In this document: positions 25,342 to 37,711 of the stretch, piece by piece
Position numbering within the stretch: the first letter of the stretch is position 1
Layout: each line of letters starts with the position of its first letter
Source of the DNA: Solicoccozyma terricola
Lineage: Eukaryota; Basidiomycota; Tremellomycetes; Filobasidiales; Piskurozymaceae
Length of the DNA: 64,000 nucleotides
NCBI GenBank assembly: GCA_001600875.1
Contig: BCLD01000009.1
Location: forward strand, 506,995-570,994
Reading direction: 5' to 3'
Notes under the pieces: model-generated
The model's database searches: none
Seen by the model: the letters and a program-made list of their open reading frames with translations, nothing else
Told to the model about the DNA's origin: nothing
Translations under genes and position numbers: made by a program

Positions 25342-26614
25342 ATGTCACAACATCCTCAGCAGAAGATCAAAGTTGCCATCCTCGGAGCGACGGGAACAGT
25401 AGGCCAGAGGTAAGTGGATGATACTCGCCTTCCTTTACATTCGACCTACACCCCTTCTAACATTCCTTTCACTCATATTCAGATTCATTGAACTCCTCGC
25501 CGACCACCCGTTCTTCCAGATCCACGCACTCGGTGCTTCCCATCGCTCAGCAGGCAAACCGTATGCATCGGCTGTTAAATGGAAACTCTCGATTCCTCTT
25601 CCAGAACACGTTGGGAAGATGATTGTGAAAGAGTGCAAGGTTGATCAGGAGATGAGCGAATGTGGAGTTGTTTTCTCAGGTTTGGATCATGATGTTGCTG
25701 GTCATGTCGGTGAGTGTATTTTACTTTGCGGTCACAGTGTTGCATCTCCATCTCATCCCTATCCATCTGTTTCCTCCCTGTTTTGCCTGCCTATCATAGA
25801 ACAAGCCTTCCGAGCAGCAGACCTCGTAGTCTTTTCCAACGCCAAAAACTACCGAAGAGATCCAGTCGTCCCACTCATCGTCCCACTCGTCAACCCTTCC
25901 CATCTTTCCATCATCAAATACCAACAGTCGATTCAATCACCACCTTTGAAACGTGGTTACATTGTCACCAATGCCAACTGTTCCACCACTGGTATCGTCG
26001 TCCCATTAGCAGCACTCGAACAAGCGTTCGGTCCACTCGATACCGTTCTCGTCACCACGCTTCAAGCGATCTCAGGAGCAGGTTATCCAGGTGTATCATC
26101 TCTTGATATCCTGGACAATGTTGTTCCTCATATCGGTGGCGAAGAGGAAAAAATCGAATGGGAAACATCGAAAATCTTGGGAGGTATCACGCCAGATGGT
26201 CAAGGTTTCGATATGCATTCATCGACACCATTAACAGTTTCAGCTCATTGTAACCGAGTTCCAGTAATCGACGGTCACACATCATGCGTCTCCGTCAGAT
26301 TCGCAAATCGACCACCTCCATCGATCTCTCAAATCAAATCCGCGCTTGCAGCATACCGATGTGAAGAAGCACAATCCGGTGCATGTCCATCAGCTCCTTC
26401 TCGCGCTATCATTGTACATGAAGCGCCTGATAGACCACAACCTCGCTTAGACCGAGACCTGGAGAAGGGAGCATGTGTTAATGTTGGAAGGATAAGGGAA
26501 TGTCCGGTGTTGGATGTGAAATTCGTCACGTTGATGGATAACGTCAGGTTGGGTGCAGCGACTAGTAGTGTTATCAATGCGGAGATCGCGGTTAGTAAAG
26601 GGTTGATTGTGTAG
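25342..26614 (+). CDS. HOM2: aspartate-semialdehyde dehydrogenase
   Basis: 369 residues from exons 25342-25409, 25483-25709 and 25800-26614. It reduces aspartyl-4-phosphate to aspartate semialdehyde with NADPH, the second step toward threonine, methionine and isoleucine. The N-terminal Rossmann motif VAILGATGTVGQR binds the cofactor. FSNAKNYR and the catalytic-Cys motif NANCSTTGIVVPL follow, then AISGAGYPGVSSLD, and a dimerisation/catalytic region with CNRVPVIDGHTSCVSV holding the conserved Arg and His. Length matches fungal ASADH. It is divergent from SRP101, whose start lies 272 bp away, with two CACGTG boxes between them. Fungal-specific pathway enzyme, cytosolic. Confidence 0.95.
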
Positions 26615-26788
26615 AAAGGGGGTTCTTGGCGGTAGTATTATCATGGGAAATATTTCAAAGGCGTTTCAAGTTCATTTCCTCTCCACGTTGAATGCGGGGC
26701 ACATCGCTGCAGCAAACGACTTTCTCATATATGAAATACAATTTCCAGGCTTGTCAGAGTCCGCACGTCACAAATATATACTCGCCAT

Positions 26789-28261
26789 CTACGCCTTCTC
26801 CCAGCCGGGAACCCAAGCTACAACGCTAGCTCCTACCACTTCCCCCACTTCCGTCTCGTCACACGGACAATCCCATCTTGCTTTAATCTCAAACCCACCA
26901 CTCTCCGTCCAACCGTACACCATCACGAACCCCTCTTCAGAATCAGTCAGCGTCAACCACACCTCCCCATCTGGACCGAGGATCGGACATGGGGAAATAG
27001 CATTCGCCCATCCGCCTGACGTTGGTGTTTGTTCGATATACGATGGGATATGACAAAGAGTGTCATCGGAGGCCGGGGAAGATAACGGGGAAACGATGTA
27101 TCCGGAAGATGAGAGTGGAAACGATGTGATGTACCCTTTCGTAGTCGGCTTCAGTCCTCGAGTGGAGCCGAACAATGTATCGCAAGAAGGACTCAATCTG
27201 ACTTCTGGATGTAGGGTGATCCGGATCGAATCATTAGCACGTATGGTGGTGGCGCGCGACATCATATCAAGGCTCTCACCGTCAGCCCAGAAATCAGAAC
27301 ACACCATGTGTTCTGGAATCAACCTCCCAGCTTGTCTCCAAACCAATTCATTCCCTTGCCATTCTAGTACGTCGACAATCTGCGTTGTATATTGCCACCA
27401 TCAACACAAGCTGCAACAGACACCTGAGAAGTAGACCCCAATTCTCACTCACCGATGAATGTTCTTGTAGACAGTATACGATTCTACCATTCGGATGCGG
27501 CCATGCATGTCTCGGTCCATCGTTGGATCGCTTGGAATGATATTGCGATATCAAAGTGAGGGTGTTGCTCGGGGAGACGGAGTAGATCCAGATACAATTC
27601 CGTCCGCTGTGAAGATGAAAGGATGAGGGGGTTAGACAATGTCTCAGTTTCAACGAGGATGGAAGGGGTGAATACCAACATGTCAGCCACATAAAGCTTT
27701 GTCCCGTCAGGTGATAGATCTGCGCTCTGTGTCGAGCAGGAAACATGAGCCTGTATCGACGCAGGATCCTGGGCTAGAAATACTCACATGACCACCATGT
27801 CGTAACCCACCAAAGGCCAACTGTCCCTTGAAGAGCTTGCCTGCTTTATCTTCGCCACCCGTATTGCCACAGGAACCACCAACCAAACTCATCGACTGTC
27901 TTGCCTTCCCATCGGTGAAACCACCTGTCCTGCCATCTATAGTCAATGCATCCACTTGAGGTCCACTCGCGGAAAAAACTGCTCCAGCATTGGCCGTTAC
28001 GTATCCTGATAGGTGGTCGAGTCTCGCCGTGTTGATAAGTTTAGGTATGGGGTACTCTTCACCTTGCAGATCATATGCAGCTAGAATAGGTTCATCACCC
28101 CACACCGTACAATATAGCTTGCGATCGGAGACATGGAGCCAGGAGTGTCCACCGCGAGCCGGAGTAGAAGCGCAGAAAGTGAGCTCGCCAGTGGTCGTTG
28201 AGAGGGCTAGGGTGAAGATGTGGGGATGGCGGAATGTGCCGAGGAGGAAGTGGACAGACAT
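26789..28261 (-). CDS. carboxy-cis,cis-muconate cyclase-like lactonase (7-bladed propeller)
   Basis: 421 residues from exons 28261-27788, 27726-27680, 27606-27453 and 27379-26789. Repeated beta-propeller motifs are visible: MSVHFLLGTFRHPHIFTL at the start, SADLSPDGTKLYVAD, DGPRHAWPHPNGRIVYCLQE. The C-terminal PTSGGWANAISPCP and LTDSEEGFVMVYGW match the Neurospora-type 3-carboxymuconate lactonizing enzyme of the beta-ketoadipate (protocatechuate) pathway. The second intron uses a less common GTTGGT donor but is fixed by phase. An upstream in-frame Met at 28339 would add 26 residues; I chose MSVHF because it aligns with the family N-terminus. Related lactonases have other substrates, so aromatic-ring catabolism is likely but not certain. 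Confidence 0.8.
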
Positions 28262-28598
28262 GTTGATGAAACGGGGTTGTAGTTGGCTGTGGTGTTGGTG
28301 GATGAGCTCCCAGTCCGGTCCAGGGGTGTTTTTGTACATAGATTGAAATATGAACCGTCGACCGTCGAGTTACTAACCCCCGACCCCGAATCCCGGGACC
28401 TTTTAACCAGCCCAGGCCGGGGCAATAAGGTCGTCCCAAGAACTTCACGACGGTCAAGGGGGAATCGCTCCGACCATCAGGAGTATCTAACACTCCGTCG
28501 TATCTCTCCTATTCTCCGTCCGGCACCAGTTTCCATTCGCAACAAGCAGGAGTTTCATTTCATGTTAATCTACAACCAAGCCAGTTCTACTACATTCC
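28262..28598. other. intergenic upstream of muconate cyclase-like gene
   Basis: 337 bp that should contain the promoter of the minus-strand cyclase-like gene. I see no other feature. Confidence 0.35.
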
Positions 28599-29045
28599 AT
28601 GCCTATCAAAGGGAGCAGAGAGGACGGTGGACGCGGCTGGTCAGCTTTTCATCACTCTGCCAACGAGTCTCCCGAAATCACCACCCTCGCAATCGTATCA
28701 TCAGTCGTTTTAGTTTGTCTTCTAGCGTTGGTCAGACTCATTAAATCATTTTTTTTTGTAAACATCATTTTGATGCGAGGGTGTGTGGTATCGATCCTTG
28801 GGAATGCGGAAGGACTTAACTCACATTACCATCAACTACCGCACAATCAACTCGCCCTCCACTGCCTTCCTATCCAACCCCAATCTATCCAACAGTTCCA
28901 AGTAACCCGTTTCCCCAACTCCATTCTGCTTCTCCGCTCGTCTTCGAAAGTACTTCAACAGACCAGCTCGCTTCATAACCAGACCTCGAAGCGATTTCCG
29001 ATTATGCACATCACGAGGATTCGTAGCGAGATGATCAGCAAGTAA
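28599..29045 (+). CDS. possible small single-span membrane protein (doubtful)
   Basis: Open frame starting MPIKGSREDGGRG with one strongly hydrophobic stretch (ITTLAIVSSVVLVCLLALV) near residues 27-52. No family is recognised. The first ~60 codons are intergenic, but the later part runs antisense to the uS15m gene and looks non-coding, so a real product would be shorter or spliced. A T-run follows the hydrophobic codons. It could be chance. Confidence 0.2.
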   Translation: MPIKGSREDGGRGWSAFHHSANESPEITTLAIVSSVVLVCLLALVRLIKSFFFVNIILMRGCVVSILGNAEGLNSHYHQLPHNQLALHCLPIQPQSIQQFQVTRFPNSILLLRSSSKVLQQTSSLHNQTSKRFPIMHITRIRSEMISK

Positions 29046-29795
29046 TCGAATTCGATGCGTCAAAATCGCAGCCTGAACCTCTGAAGAACCGGTATTCAAT
29101 GATTCCTCAGCTCCGCGCTTTGTAGCAGTTCCAAACGCCTTGACGATCCTCTCCGTGTTGACCACTCGAATACCTCTTGAATCCGAATTCCGAAGATCCA
29201 TAGCTCGCATAAGCATCTCGCTTCTCTCCGCTTGTTTGATAACCTCAGCTTCCGTCTCTTCTCCTCTTCTGCGTGGATCTTTCGCTTGCTCGTACGCCTC
29301 GTTCGCTGTCGCGATTGGAAGTGATTCGAGCAAAAACTTTCGGTCCGTCTCCGATGTGAGAAGGGGTGAAAAATGTTCAGGTTGCACAGAAGGAGGGAAG
29401 GGAAGGTCGTTGGATGACACAGCATCCTGTGATGAGGAATACTGAGGAGGAGCCGAATACCAGATCTGATTTCGGTCCAAAACCACTTTTTTCAGCAATG
29501 ACGAGTCCCATTTCGCAGGAGTTGCTACAATCCCCGCGGCTAGACCTTGTCTCCTCCCTGATCTAGCTCCTGATGCTGATGATTCAGGGGAGGTTTTAAA
29601 GTCTCCCAGAACTGGATCAATCTGATCCGTCTCTGCATCACGAGCTTTGGTAGATCGCAACGCAAGCACCTTGGCCTTCTTCCGCCGGGCGATCATCTTT
29701 CGACGGGACTCGGAAAGGGTGGCAGATGTGTGGAAGGAGGAGGAGGAGGAGGAGGAGGACGAAGAGGGGGTGATGATAGAGGTTGACGCGACCAT
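28836..29795 (-). CDS. mitochondrial ribosomal protein uS15m (MRPS28-like)
   Basis: 319 residues, apparently without introns. The S15 domain is at the C-terminus: ERIVKAFGTATKRG, GSSEVQAAILTHRIRLLADH, NPRDVHNRKSLRGLVMKR and AGLLKYFRRR are the conserved helices and rRNA contacts of bacterial S15. The long N-terminus holds a presequence-like start (MVASTSIITP), a ten-Ser run from a GGA-type repeat on the plus strand, and a basic RRKMIARRKKAK stretch. Start chosen at 29795; the upstream Met at 30053 would add 86 residues that look like translated leader. It works in the small subunit of the mitoribosome. The fungal protein is much longer than bacterial S15 (about 89 residues), as usual for the mitochondrial version. 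Confidence 0.9.
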   Translation of the reverse strand: MVASTSIITPSSSSSSSSSSFHTSATLSESRRKMIARRKKAKVLALRSTKARDAETDQIDPVLGDFKTSPESSASGARSGRRQGLAAGIVATPAKWDSSLLKKVVLDRNQIWYSAPPQYSSSQDAVSSNDLPFPPSVQPEHFSPLLTSETDRKFLLESLPIATANEAYEQAKDPRRRGEETEAEVIKQAERSEMLMRAMDLRNSDSRGIRVVNTERIVKAFGTATKRGAEESLNTGSSEVQAAILTHRIRLLADHLATNPRDVHNRKSLRGLVMKRAGLLKYFRRRAEKQNGVGETGYLELLDRLGLDRKAVEGELIVR

Positions 29796-30129
29796 TGAGA
29801 CGAGGGAAGTGGGATGATAAAATGAGGCTACGAGGATCGAAATCAAAGTGTTTAACGGCGAAACGGCGAAGAAAGTTCGCACGTCAGGAGCCAGTCTCAC
29901 CTGCAGCTCTCTGCCATGCTGATGGCTGGGCCAATCGGGCTCCCAAGGACGCCATGACTGTGTTTGTAGTTGTTGGATGTGTTGAAGCCAAGAAACGACT
30001 GGTTGAACGAAAGTCCCTTCGACTTTTGGACTTGAACAGGAATCGAAGCGCAAAACACAACGCGCTTTATTTTTAAGCTTCGATACAGAGGCCTATGGAT
30101 CTGACAGACAGTTGTTCTATATCAAGCTC
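29796..30129. other. intergenic between AMP deaminase stop and uS15m start
   Basis: 334 bp on a minus-strand tandem junction. It holds the uS15m promoter and the AMP deaminase 3' UTR; nothing else is seen. Confidence 0.35.
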
Positions 30130-33100
30130 TCAGACCCTCTTCACCGTGGTGGGATGCGAGGGAGAGATATGATGAGCTCCTCTCCTCAGTTTCTCATCCA
30201 ACGCGGAAATCCCCATGATCGATTCAGGGGCGGCTACAGGCATCTTCGGGAACTGAGGTGAACTGCTCATTGCGGCGGCGCCCAATTCCGCGTGCGACAT
30301 CGACATGGTCGGTCGATGACCTGACATGGTGGGAGTTCGATGGGAGAGTGGTTGAGGCGCATTGCTGGTCATGTCTGGAGGTGCCGTTGGCTGGATCTTG
30401 CCGCGACTTTGAATCAAGGAACTAGTGGATGAGAGGATGCGAAATCAGATGGGGATGTGTGAAAAATCTTCAAGGACACACTCACAGCTCTTCGAGCAAG
30501 GCACTGTGCCGATATCCCAGCCGGATGTTGGGAACGTTCGACTGTAGTTGAGGCGGGGGTCAGTTGCAGTAGCGGAATCTACTGCGGAATATTCATCCAA
30601 CCAAAGAAACACACCTTGTAAATGTCGTTGCCAGAGGTTCCAGGCAAGTAGTATGACTTTCCTAGCCAATGTTTCTTGACCTGCATCTCCCATCCACTTT
30701 GCAACACAGAATTTCGCGCAAGTTCACACATATCTGCTGGGGTAAACTTGTAGATCTGCGCAGAGAAATTCGTATCAAAATACCGCCACCAGAAACGTGC
30801 TCCTTGTCTGGCAGGCTCACCTGTGCGGCGACAGAATATTCTTCCTGTATAGGCAGCAGAGTGTCAGCGTGAGGTTCCCGCTTGATTCTGTTCGGTCAAG
30901 GTAATGCATTTACCATCAGAGGTTCCTGAGAGGGCGTGTAAGCGAGGTATCAGTAGATACCCTGACTAAGCAACCGATAGAAGCCATGCTCACCTTCGTC
31001 AAGTGAAATTGCCTGTCAATAGAAAAGTCAGTTAGTGCGGGTCTGAACGCTAGTGTGATACCGTATATGCTCTCACAGTGGATCATCAGTAGATAAAGAG
31101 ACTGTGTATGTTGCGCATTAGCAACCTTGATCCAGCGTGACATCGGGCGCCGGACACTCACCATTCAGACCGGTACGGAAAAAGTCCTTGAACGGGTTTC
31201 GCTCGTACGTCAAGAAGCTGTGACGGGCGATCAGTGATACAATCCTGACATGTCTCCTGTCAGCCAGTCGATCGACTCACAGAGCATTGTTGGACAATGG
31301 TGACATTGCCAATCCAATCTGCTTGAGGTAGAAGAGGTACTGAAGAGCGGGAACTTTACGTAGAAGGATACCATGTGAGATGGAATGGGAGGTGAGATAT
31401 GCCGAGGACAGATGGTCGGCATCGCCAGCCTCTCCACAGTGCGGACGGAATACAAAAGTATCTGTGTCGACACATGTCTTTAGCGCGTCTCAGACTACCT
31501 AAATTCCACGCTGTACTCACTGAACCCCCGAGATCGTCTCCATGCATTCAGCGACGACATGTTGGCGAACATGTAGTACAGCCAGTAACTGTATGGTGGC
31601 GCCTGTGCTGTATTCCACGCTTTGGCAGTAGGGAACTTGCGGTAAAGCCGACGTTCAGGTTTAGACTCGTCATCCACACTGTCGAAGCCAACAACGCGCT
31701 GGAGGAAGACGTGAAGTTCGGGGTGGGATGATGGGTCTTGGGTGACCTCGAAAAGAGGTTGGAAGAGGTCTGGCCGAGAAGCAGTTATATATCGATGGGT
31801 CTTTTCGGCGTGAACCACTTTACTCACTTTTGAGTAAATCCTCGAAAGTATCAATCTGTCCACTACCTTTGTACACCTCGTATAGTCGTGGAACTTGAAT
31901 AAGCCAACGAACGTTGTGTGAGAAGAGTTTGTGCTTGACAACCCATTTGGCGAGCTTGTCCCACTCTTGTAGGTTTCTGATCATTGATAGACTTCCATTA
32001 GTTTCTCTCAACTTCGAATGCATAGATTCCAACAGCGCACCTTCCGTAGATCGAAAGTCGCCATTCCACGTTCTGTACAATGGTATAGTCGTCAGCTTGA
32101 GAACTGCACTTCGCCTGGCGAAGACATACTTGGTACTTGCTTTGCTCCAAGTCGTTGATCACCTCTGGATGCGCATAAATTGTCACGGGTTTGTAGCAGT
32201 ATCCTTCCAACATTCACCTACACTCACCCTTGGTCAATTCAGCCAGATATCTTCCACCTAGAAAGTTGTCGGTCTTGAGGAAGATTTCTCGCAAACGAGA
32301 CGAGCCACTGTTTATGGCACGTACGCTTCAGCCTTTGCGCCTGCATCCATCAGATCCTCGACTCACTTTGGATTGTACCGATCATTGAACTTGTCGAACC
32401 GATGGAACTCCTGGAGACCAAAGAAGACGGTCAGGCGCGCAACTCACGATCGATGAAGGGTGAACTGACCTGATGTGCGTGCATATCAAGAGTGTCGATT
32501 GATAGGTCATATGCGGTCAAGTCAAGAGTTTGGAACACTTGCTCCAGCGTCAGCTCATGGCCGTCACGAAAGATGACGACTTCCTGTGTGTGCAGGGTGG
32601 ACTTTAGCCACTGTTCCAATTGGGACCCTCTGACGTCGTTTCGTACCTTTGGATCTCGCTTCATCTTGCCTGTGCGGCGAGAAAGGTTGTCGGTCAAACC
32701 TCAATCACGCGGAAAGCGATGTTCCACTCACTCTTGATGAACCGCAGCAAATGTTTCTGGTTCATGCTGGCTGAGTGATGAACGTGGGTGTCGACTTTTC
32801 GGACGTTGTAAAAGTCACTAATTGAGTAGAAAGTCAGATCGAAGTTTGCGTCTAGATGCAGCTGGTGCAGCAACAAACCGATGAGGGACAGCCTGGGCGC
32901 GGAGTTACATTGTATCAGATAGCGCCTAATCCTACGTCGTGGGTATTTGATACTCACCTTCATGTCAGCGATCTCCTGATACTCATTCAGCAAGCAGTAC
33001 AAATTCCACTTGCTTGCGAGATACTTCAGCCGCCGGAAGGCAAATGACTTTGCCGGGCCATCAGAGCAGACATTGAGTAGGAAGTCGAGATCAGAGTAGT

Positions 33101-34874
33101 ATTCCCGGAGCGTGACATTTCGGAACAACGGTTTGGGCTTGGGTGGTTGCTCCTTGCTATTTTCAACACTGGCGTTGATTTCGTCTGTGGGCAAATCCTC
33201 CGGATTAGTCCCTGAACACTCACGCGCCAAAAAGAACGGTGGCCTCACCTCGCGGCGGAGGAGCGCTGGCATAAATCTGATATAACCCGTCGTCATCCAA
33301 CGCAAAAGCATAGCCCCTCTCATCCTTGCCCGGGATTTGACAATCCTCGAAGTTGAATCCCTCCGACCCATTTGTACCTCTCGTGTCGACCGAATGGTTC
33401 GTGTTGTCACTGACTAGCTTCGGCTGGCCATTCGCATACCTTTCTGAGGCTTCGATGCCTTCGCCCCCGTTTCCGACAACGTCGCCGGACTGCCAGTGCC
33501 AGTGAGCAGGAGGGGGTGGTGGGTATACCTGCCAAGGCGCAAACTCTTGCCTCTGTTCTGCGGGCGCAGAGTGAGGGTCCTCTGCACCGTTAGCATTGAT
33601 GTCAGGTTTTAAACCATTAACATCGGCCGCAGACGCAGGGTAGAAGCCGGTGAAGTCTCCATCGTGGTCCTTTGGATTGTCGCCCAGACGCTGAAGGGAG
33701 ATGGCCATGTACTTGTCTCGCAATTGGAGGCACTTGTCAAACCTCCCACTGAAGGAAGGAGGTTTGTTGTCAGGACAGAGTATCCGAAGAGTCATTTCAC
33801 ACTTCGAGACTCACTAAAGGCTTTCAAGCTCGGTTGAGATTCCTGACTCTGCAAAACATCGAGTACCGACGTCAATCAGTAACAGTTTCGACACCTTTCT
33901 CTGCCTTGCACCGGGTTGGGGGGTTCATGGCGGTAGATGACAAGGCTTTGGAAGGATATCGAAGAGTGTGGTTTGTTGTGTAGAACCTCTCATCCCTACC
34001 AGCTCAGCTACATGCACTCAGAGCTTTTAAGCCGCTGATCGCGACGTGGGCCATGAAAGGAACGACGACCGACTTTTCAACATGACACACGTTCAGCGCC
34101 CGGTCAACATCGGCTCGTGTCGCCTCCTGTCCGACGACTACATTCCGACGTTTCAAAGAGTCGACGACTCACCTACTGCGGTTGACCTTTCCACCAACGG
34201 AGTTTGCTTGGCCGCTACGATTCCGTTTTCATGAATTGAAGAGTCCTTGGTGCCAGTCTTCAACGAGGTAGATGCAATCCCCTTCTCAATCGCCCCAACA
34301 CCCCCACCACTTGCCGAGCCGTTCGGAATATAGTCCTCCCCCTCTGCAAGTTGTCTTTCCATTGCCTCCTCTGCAAGCTCGAGCCCCTCTTGCCTCTCAT
34401 CCGTGCGAGTTTGATTGACCGGCAATTCTCGAGCGGTGTCTATGCTCCTGGCAAACGGGGATTCGTCTTCGTCGTCTCTCTCGCCGTCCACTTCAGGTAG
34501 CGTGGGGGATGGCAGCGTCAAAGAGGAGAACATGGACCGAGAGCCACCACTTGGAGCAGAAGTGTTGATAGGAGGAGCGAAAGATGGTGTATGATGTCGA
34601 GCTTGAGTGTGGGAGAAATAAATCTCATCTTGCTGCGACACACGACCACGCATATTCAGTCTGCTATATGTCGCTTCCAGAATATTTTCTTTTCAAGCCG
34701 CTGACTTACATATCGCAGCTTCCTCTCCTCGTGGTAGTCGAAAGCTGGAGACTGTCTGACAGGAATCGGGGCAGATCCAGGTGTATCCGGACGACTGAGA
34801 CCTGGCGAGCTGCTACGAGAGCTCGCCGCACTCCGTCTACCGAATGAGAGCGGGTCAGATGGTGGATCACACAT
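30130..34874 (-). CDS. AMD1: AMP deaminase, 24 exons including several micro-exons
   Basis: 1005 residues; deaminates AMP to IMP in purine interconversion. Exons: 34874-34710, 34632-34173, 33848-33815, 33748-33249, 33184-32958, 32892-32879 (14 nt), 32817-32732, 32669-32647, 32583-32470, 32410-32367, 32307-32228, 32164-32130, 32072-32041, 31976-31828, 31769-31521, 31461-31281, 31217-31162, 31101-31077, 31012-30994 (19 nt), 30925-30914 (12 nt), 30844-30821, 30755-30615, 30541-30486 and 30421-30130. Every phase closes. Catalytic-domain signatures: [20 protein letters not shown] (metal-binding HxH), [27 protein letters not shown], and [17 protein letters not shown] (conserved DDP). The first ~400 residues are a disordered regulatory extension. 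A 320-nt intron (34172-33849) separates exons 2 and 3. Identity is unambiguous; micro-exons are placed by phase and by filling family-conserved residues. Confidence 0.93.
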
Positions 34875-35067
34875 GATGAAGGGGACGGTGTGGGATGGGA
34901 CGTTTGGGTATATCGATGCGAGGTGATGATAATCGTTGTAATCAGATCTCAGTCACGTGGCAGCGATCTATCTGGATCAGGGGAAACTCTCTCCCGTACA
35001 AGTCTTAGCTTCTTGGCAATACATGTCGTTACACTGACCTCCCTCCCTCCCTCCATCCCACCCATCC

Positions 35068-36244
35068 TCACATCGGCATCCCCGTCTCCTCGTCAAGGGA
35101 CGTCCGCGGCTGCTCAATAGGTCCCAATGACATCTTCGAATCCTGCGTATCCGATCGCTTTCTTCCCCACCCTCGCTTGCCTGTATCTGCCGGCCAACCA
35201 TCCGCTCTCGAATGCTTGACTGTGTCCACCGGTTTGGGTGGTGGTTCTTTTTCCACCTTTTCTGCTTCGCTCATCTTCAGATCTCGCGAGTGCGTGCTGC
35301 GGGACTCTGGTATTATCGAGCCGAATGCGGATTTTATACGGTGACCAGGGAAGTGACCCGTTCGTTTACTAGGCCGTGTTGCATCTGTTCTCTTTTCTTC
35401 CGGAGTTAGCTCCAGAAGAGCTTCGTGCTCTGATTGCTGGCGAGATCGAACCAACTCTTCTGGCGTACGAGGTCTTGTGAACGGTCCTGGAACATCCGAA
35501 GGATAAGGGTTAAAGATCGCTTCGATGACTCGTTCAGGCGCCACGGAGGGAGTATGTCCCAAGAAATGATGCTGATAGTGATGCTGGTGCTGCATTCTCC
35601 CGTGCCTGAAAATATCACGCCGGTGATGACCACCACCCTTCTTATCCGGCGTTTTGAGGAAGTGGTCGTCTGGTGGCGCCAGTGGTCGTGGCTGAATGTT
35701 TGTTTGGACCGAAGTCAATGACGTGGTTGATCCCTTGTTACTTGCGTAAGGTCCTGCGGAAAGACCTCCAATCGATGTTCCGCGCTGTGATTGGTAAAAG
35801 TGATTCGTCAGCACACGGACGCTTCGCTGCGAGTGAACAATTTGACTCACAGAACCACCCGTAGTCGAAATGGATGATGATGATGGTGATGATCTGGGTT
35901 TGACGCGACCTGGAAAGTAAAATGCTTCGTCACTGTCCGGTCTTTTTCAAAGACGTTCGTTGAGATAACGATACTCACTCTCCAAGACCGCTGAACAGTC
36001 TCCAGGGACAGACACTCCTGCTAGGAAATGTCCCTTCTGCAAAGGAGGTCTAATGACCGTGATTTTAATGCCTTGTTAGGTCTCGTACGAACGAACGTCA
36101 TCAAAGGGTTCGGAAAAACGGACTCACGTAACGTAATTCGTCTCTCCGTCTACTTGTTGCAAATGGATGGTCAACTACAATGGCATGCGATGATCATTTA
36201 AGTTTAATCATCTTGCCTAAAATCACCTCGGCCCCACGCCAATC

Positions 36245-36275
<31 letters not shown>

Positions 36276-37711
36276 CTCCTCACCTTGATCGTCGCATTCG
36301 TTTTCCCTTGCTTTAACAAATACCTCCTCGTAACTCCCCCATTTCCCATCCCAGCTTCCTCCGAAGCATACTCTGCTAAATCCAAATTGACAAATCCATA
36401 CACTCTAGCCTTGGAACGATGTTTATGATGGGAATTACCATTCGGTTTCCCTTCTTGTACATTCTCATGATCGGTTGGATCGGTAGGAATGTGATAGACT
36501 ACGATTTTAAGACCTGATTCTGAGCGTGCACCACCTCCTAACCATCCTGTTGATTGGGTATGAGGTTTCCCGTTTATTGAGGAAGAAGTTGGAACGGTAG
36601 ACGATGATGAATTCGTCCTGGATGATAAAAGTGTCATACCATGAGTGTGTAAATGTAGTTGAGAAGATGAAGAATTCGAAGAGTGGACATTGATTTTAAC
36701 CAATTGAGTGACTGTGAAATCCCAAGCGCAATCATTTGAATCTGTTAATGAGTGAATCGGAGTCAATCCTCTTTTCGCAGTTGAATGTGTTGATTCTTTT
36801 CCTGATGGATCCAGTTGTTCCAGTTGCCCTATTAGCGCAGATGAAATCGTACCACCACTCTCGCTATCTATATTTGATGATTCATCCTGTGATGAACTAG
36901 CAAGTGATGAATGAGAGCTAGTGATACTAGTTGTCGATTCGACCAAGTGAGGCATGTTGAATAACGTCCTTATTTTCCCATGACTACCACCTATAGCAGG
37001 TGGAGCGGATTGGGTCGTTGCAGTGGTCAAAGTTGTATCTGTAGATTCCCGTGATAATGTTGAACTACCAGATAATTTCTTCTTTCTTGGACCAGGAACC
37101 GATCCAGCATCCTGAGAATTGGACGTCATCGTCGTCGTCGGCGTCATCGTCGGCGTCGGTGCGGACTGATGACGCCTAGCTGAATCTGGATGAAGAAGAC
37201 TTGACTTTGATTGAAGATCGGTTGGTGAAGGTGTTAATTGAAAAGAATCATCGTTGTAGAGACTAGAAGTGATAGATGGTGCTGTTGGAGATGTTGCTTC
37301 CGGTGATTCCCTCTCTATTTCCCCGTTGTGTGGGTCTTGAACAAACAATCATGTATCGTAGGGGTAAGCTTTCAGTTTCGAGGAATCCGAACCCCCCCTC
37401 CCCCCCGGGGCGCCCTTGATCTCGCCCACAAAGACCAAAACACCCCCCGTGCGTTTTCACAACTCACTCTTGACCAGATCTTTCGTCGATTGATTCGTTA
37501 CGCCTGAGATTCCACTCCCACCTTTCCCACCCCTAAATTTCCATCCCACCTGAAAATCCCCATTGACCAGTGGTACCTTGGCTATATCATGAATCTTTAC
37601 TTCTACCACGAACGTCGCTGTCTTCTGGAATGGAAGGAGATGACGGAGTCCTCTGGATAATACAGAGGGACCACGATTTGTACCTTGAGCGACGAATCCG
37701 TGGTGAGACAT
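35068..37711 (-). CDS. NT-C2 (EEIG1/EHBP1 N-terminal) domain protein
   Basis: 729 residues from exons 37711-37468, 37335-36284, 36174-36128, 36049-35979, 35909-35851 and 35784-35068. The N-terminal half carries a split NT-type C2 domain: TATFVVEVKIHDIAKVPL, DFQVGWKFRG, then after a ~230-residue Ser/Thr-rich insert CAWDFTVTQLVKINV, SGLKIVVYHIP, RVYGFVNLDLAEYA and RRYLLKQGKTNATIKLTIHL. Such domains bind membranes or partners near membranes. The C-terminal half is disordered and rich in His, Arg and Pro. Intron 1 ends in an unusual CAAG acceptor, chosen for phase, and holds G-rich rather than C-rich sequence on the sense strand. Intron 2 carries a long (GA)n tract. It lies 193 bp upstream of AMD1 on the same strand. 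Cellular role unknown. Confidence 0.75.
36243..36280. repeat. (CT)n microsatellite in an intron
   Basis: About ten CT units followed by TTTC units, inside intron 2 of the NT-C2 gene and immediately downstream of its donor at 36283. On the sense strand it reads (GA)n. Confidence 0.8.
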
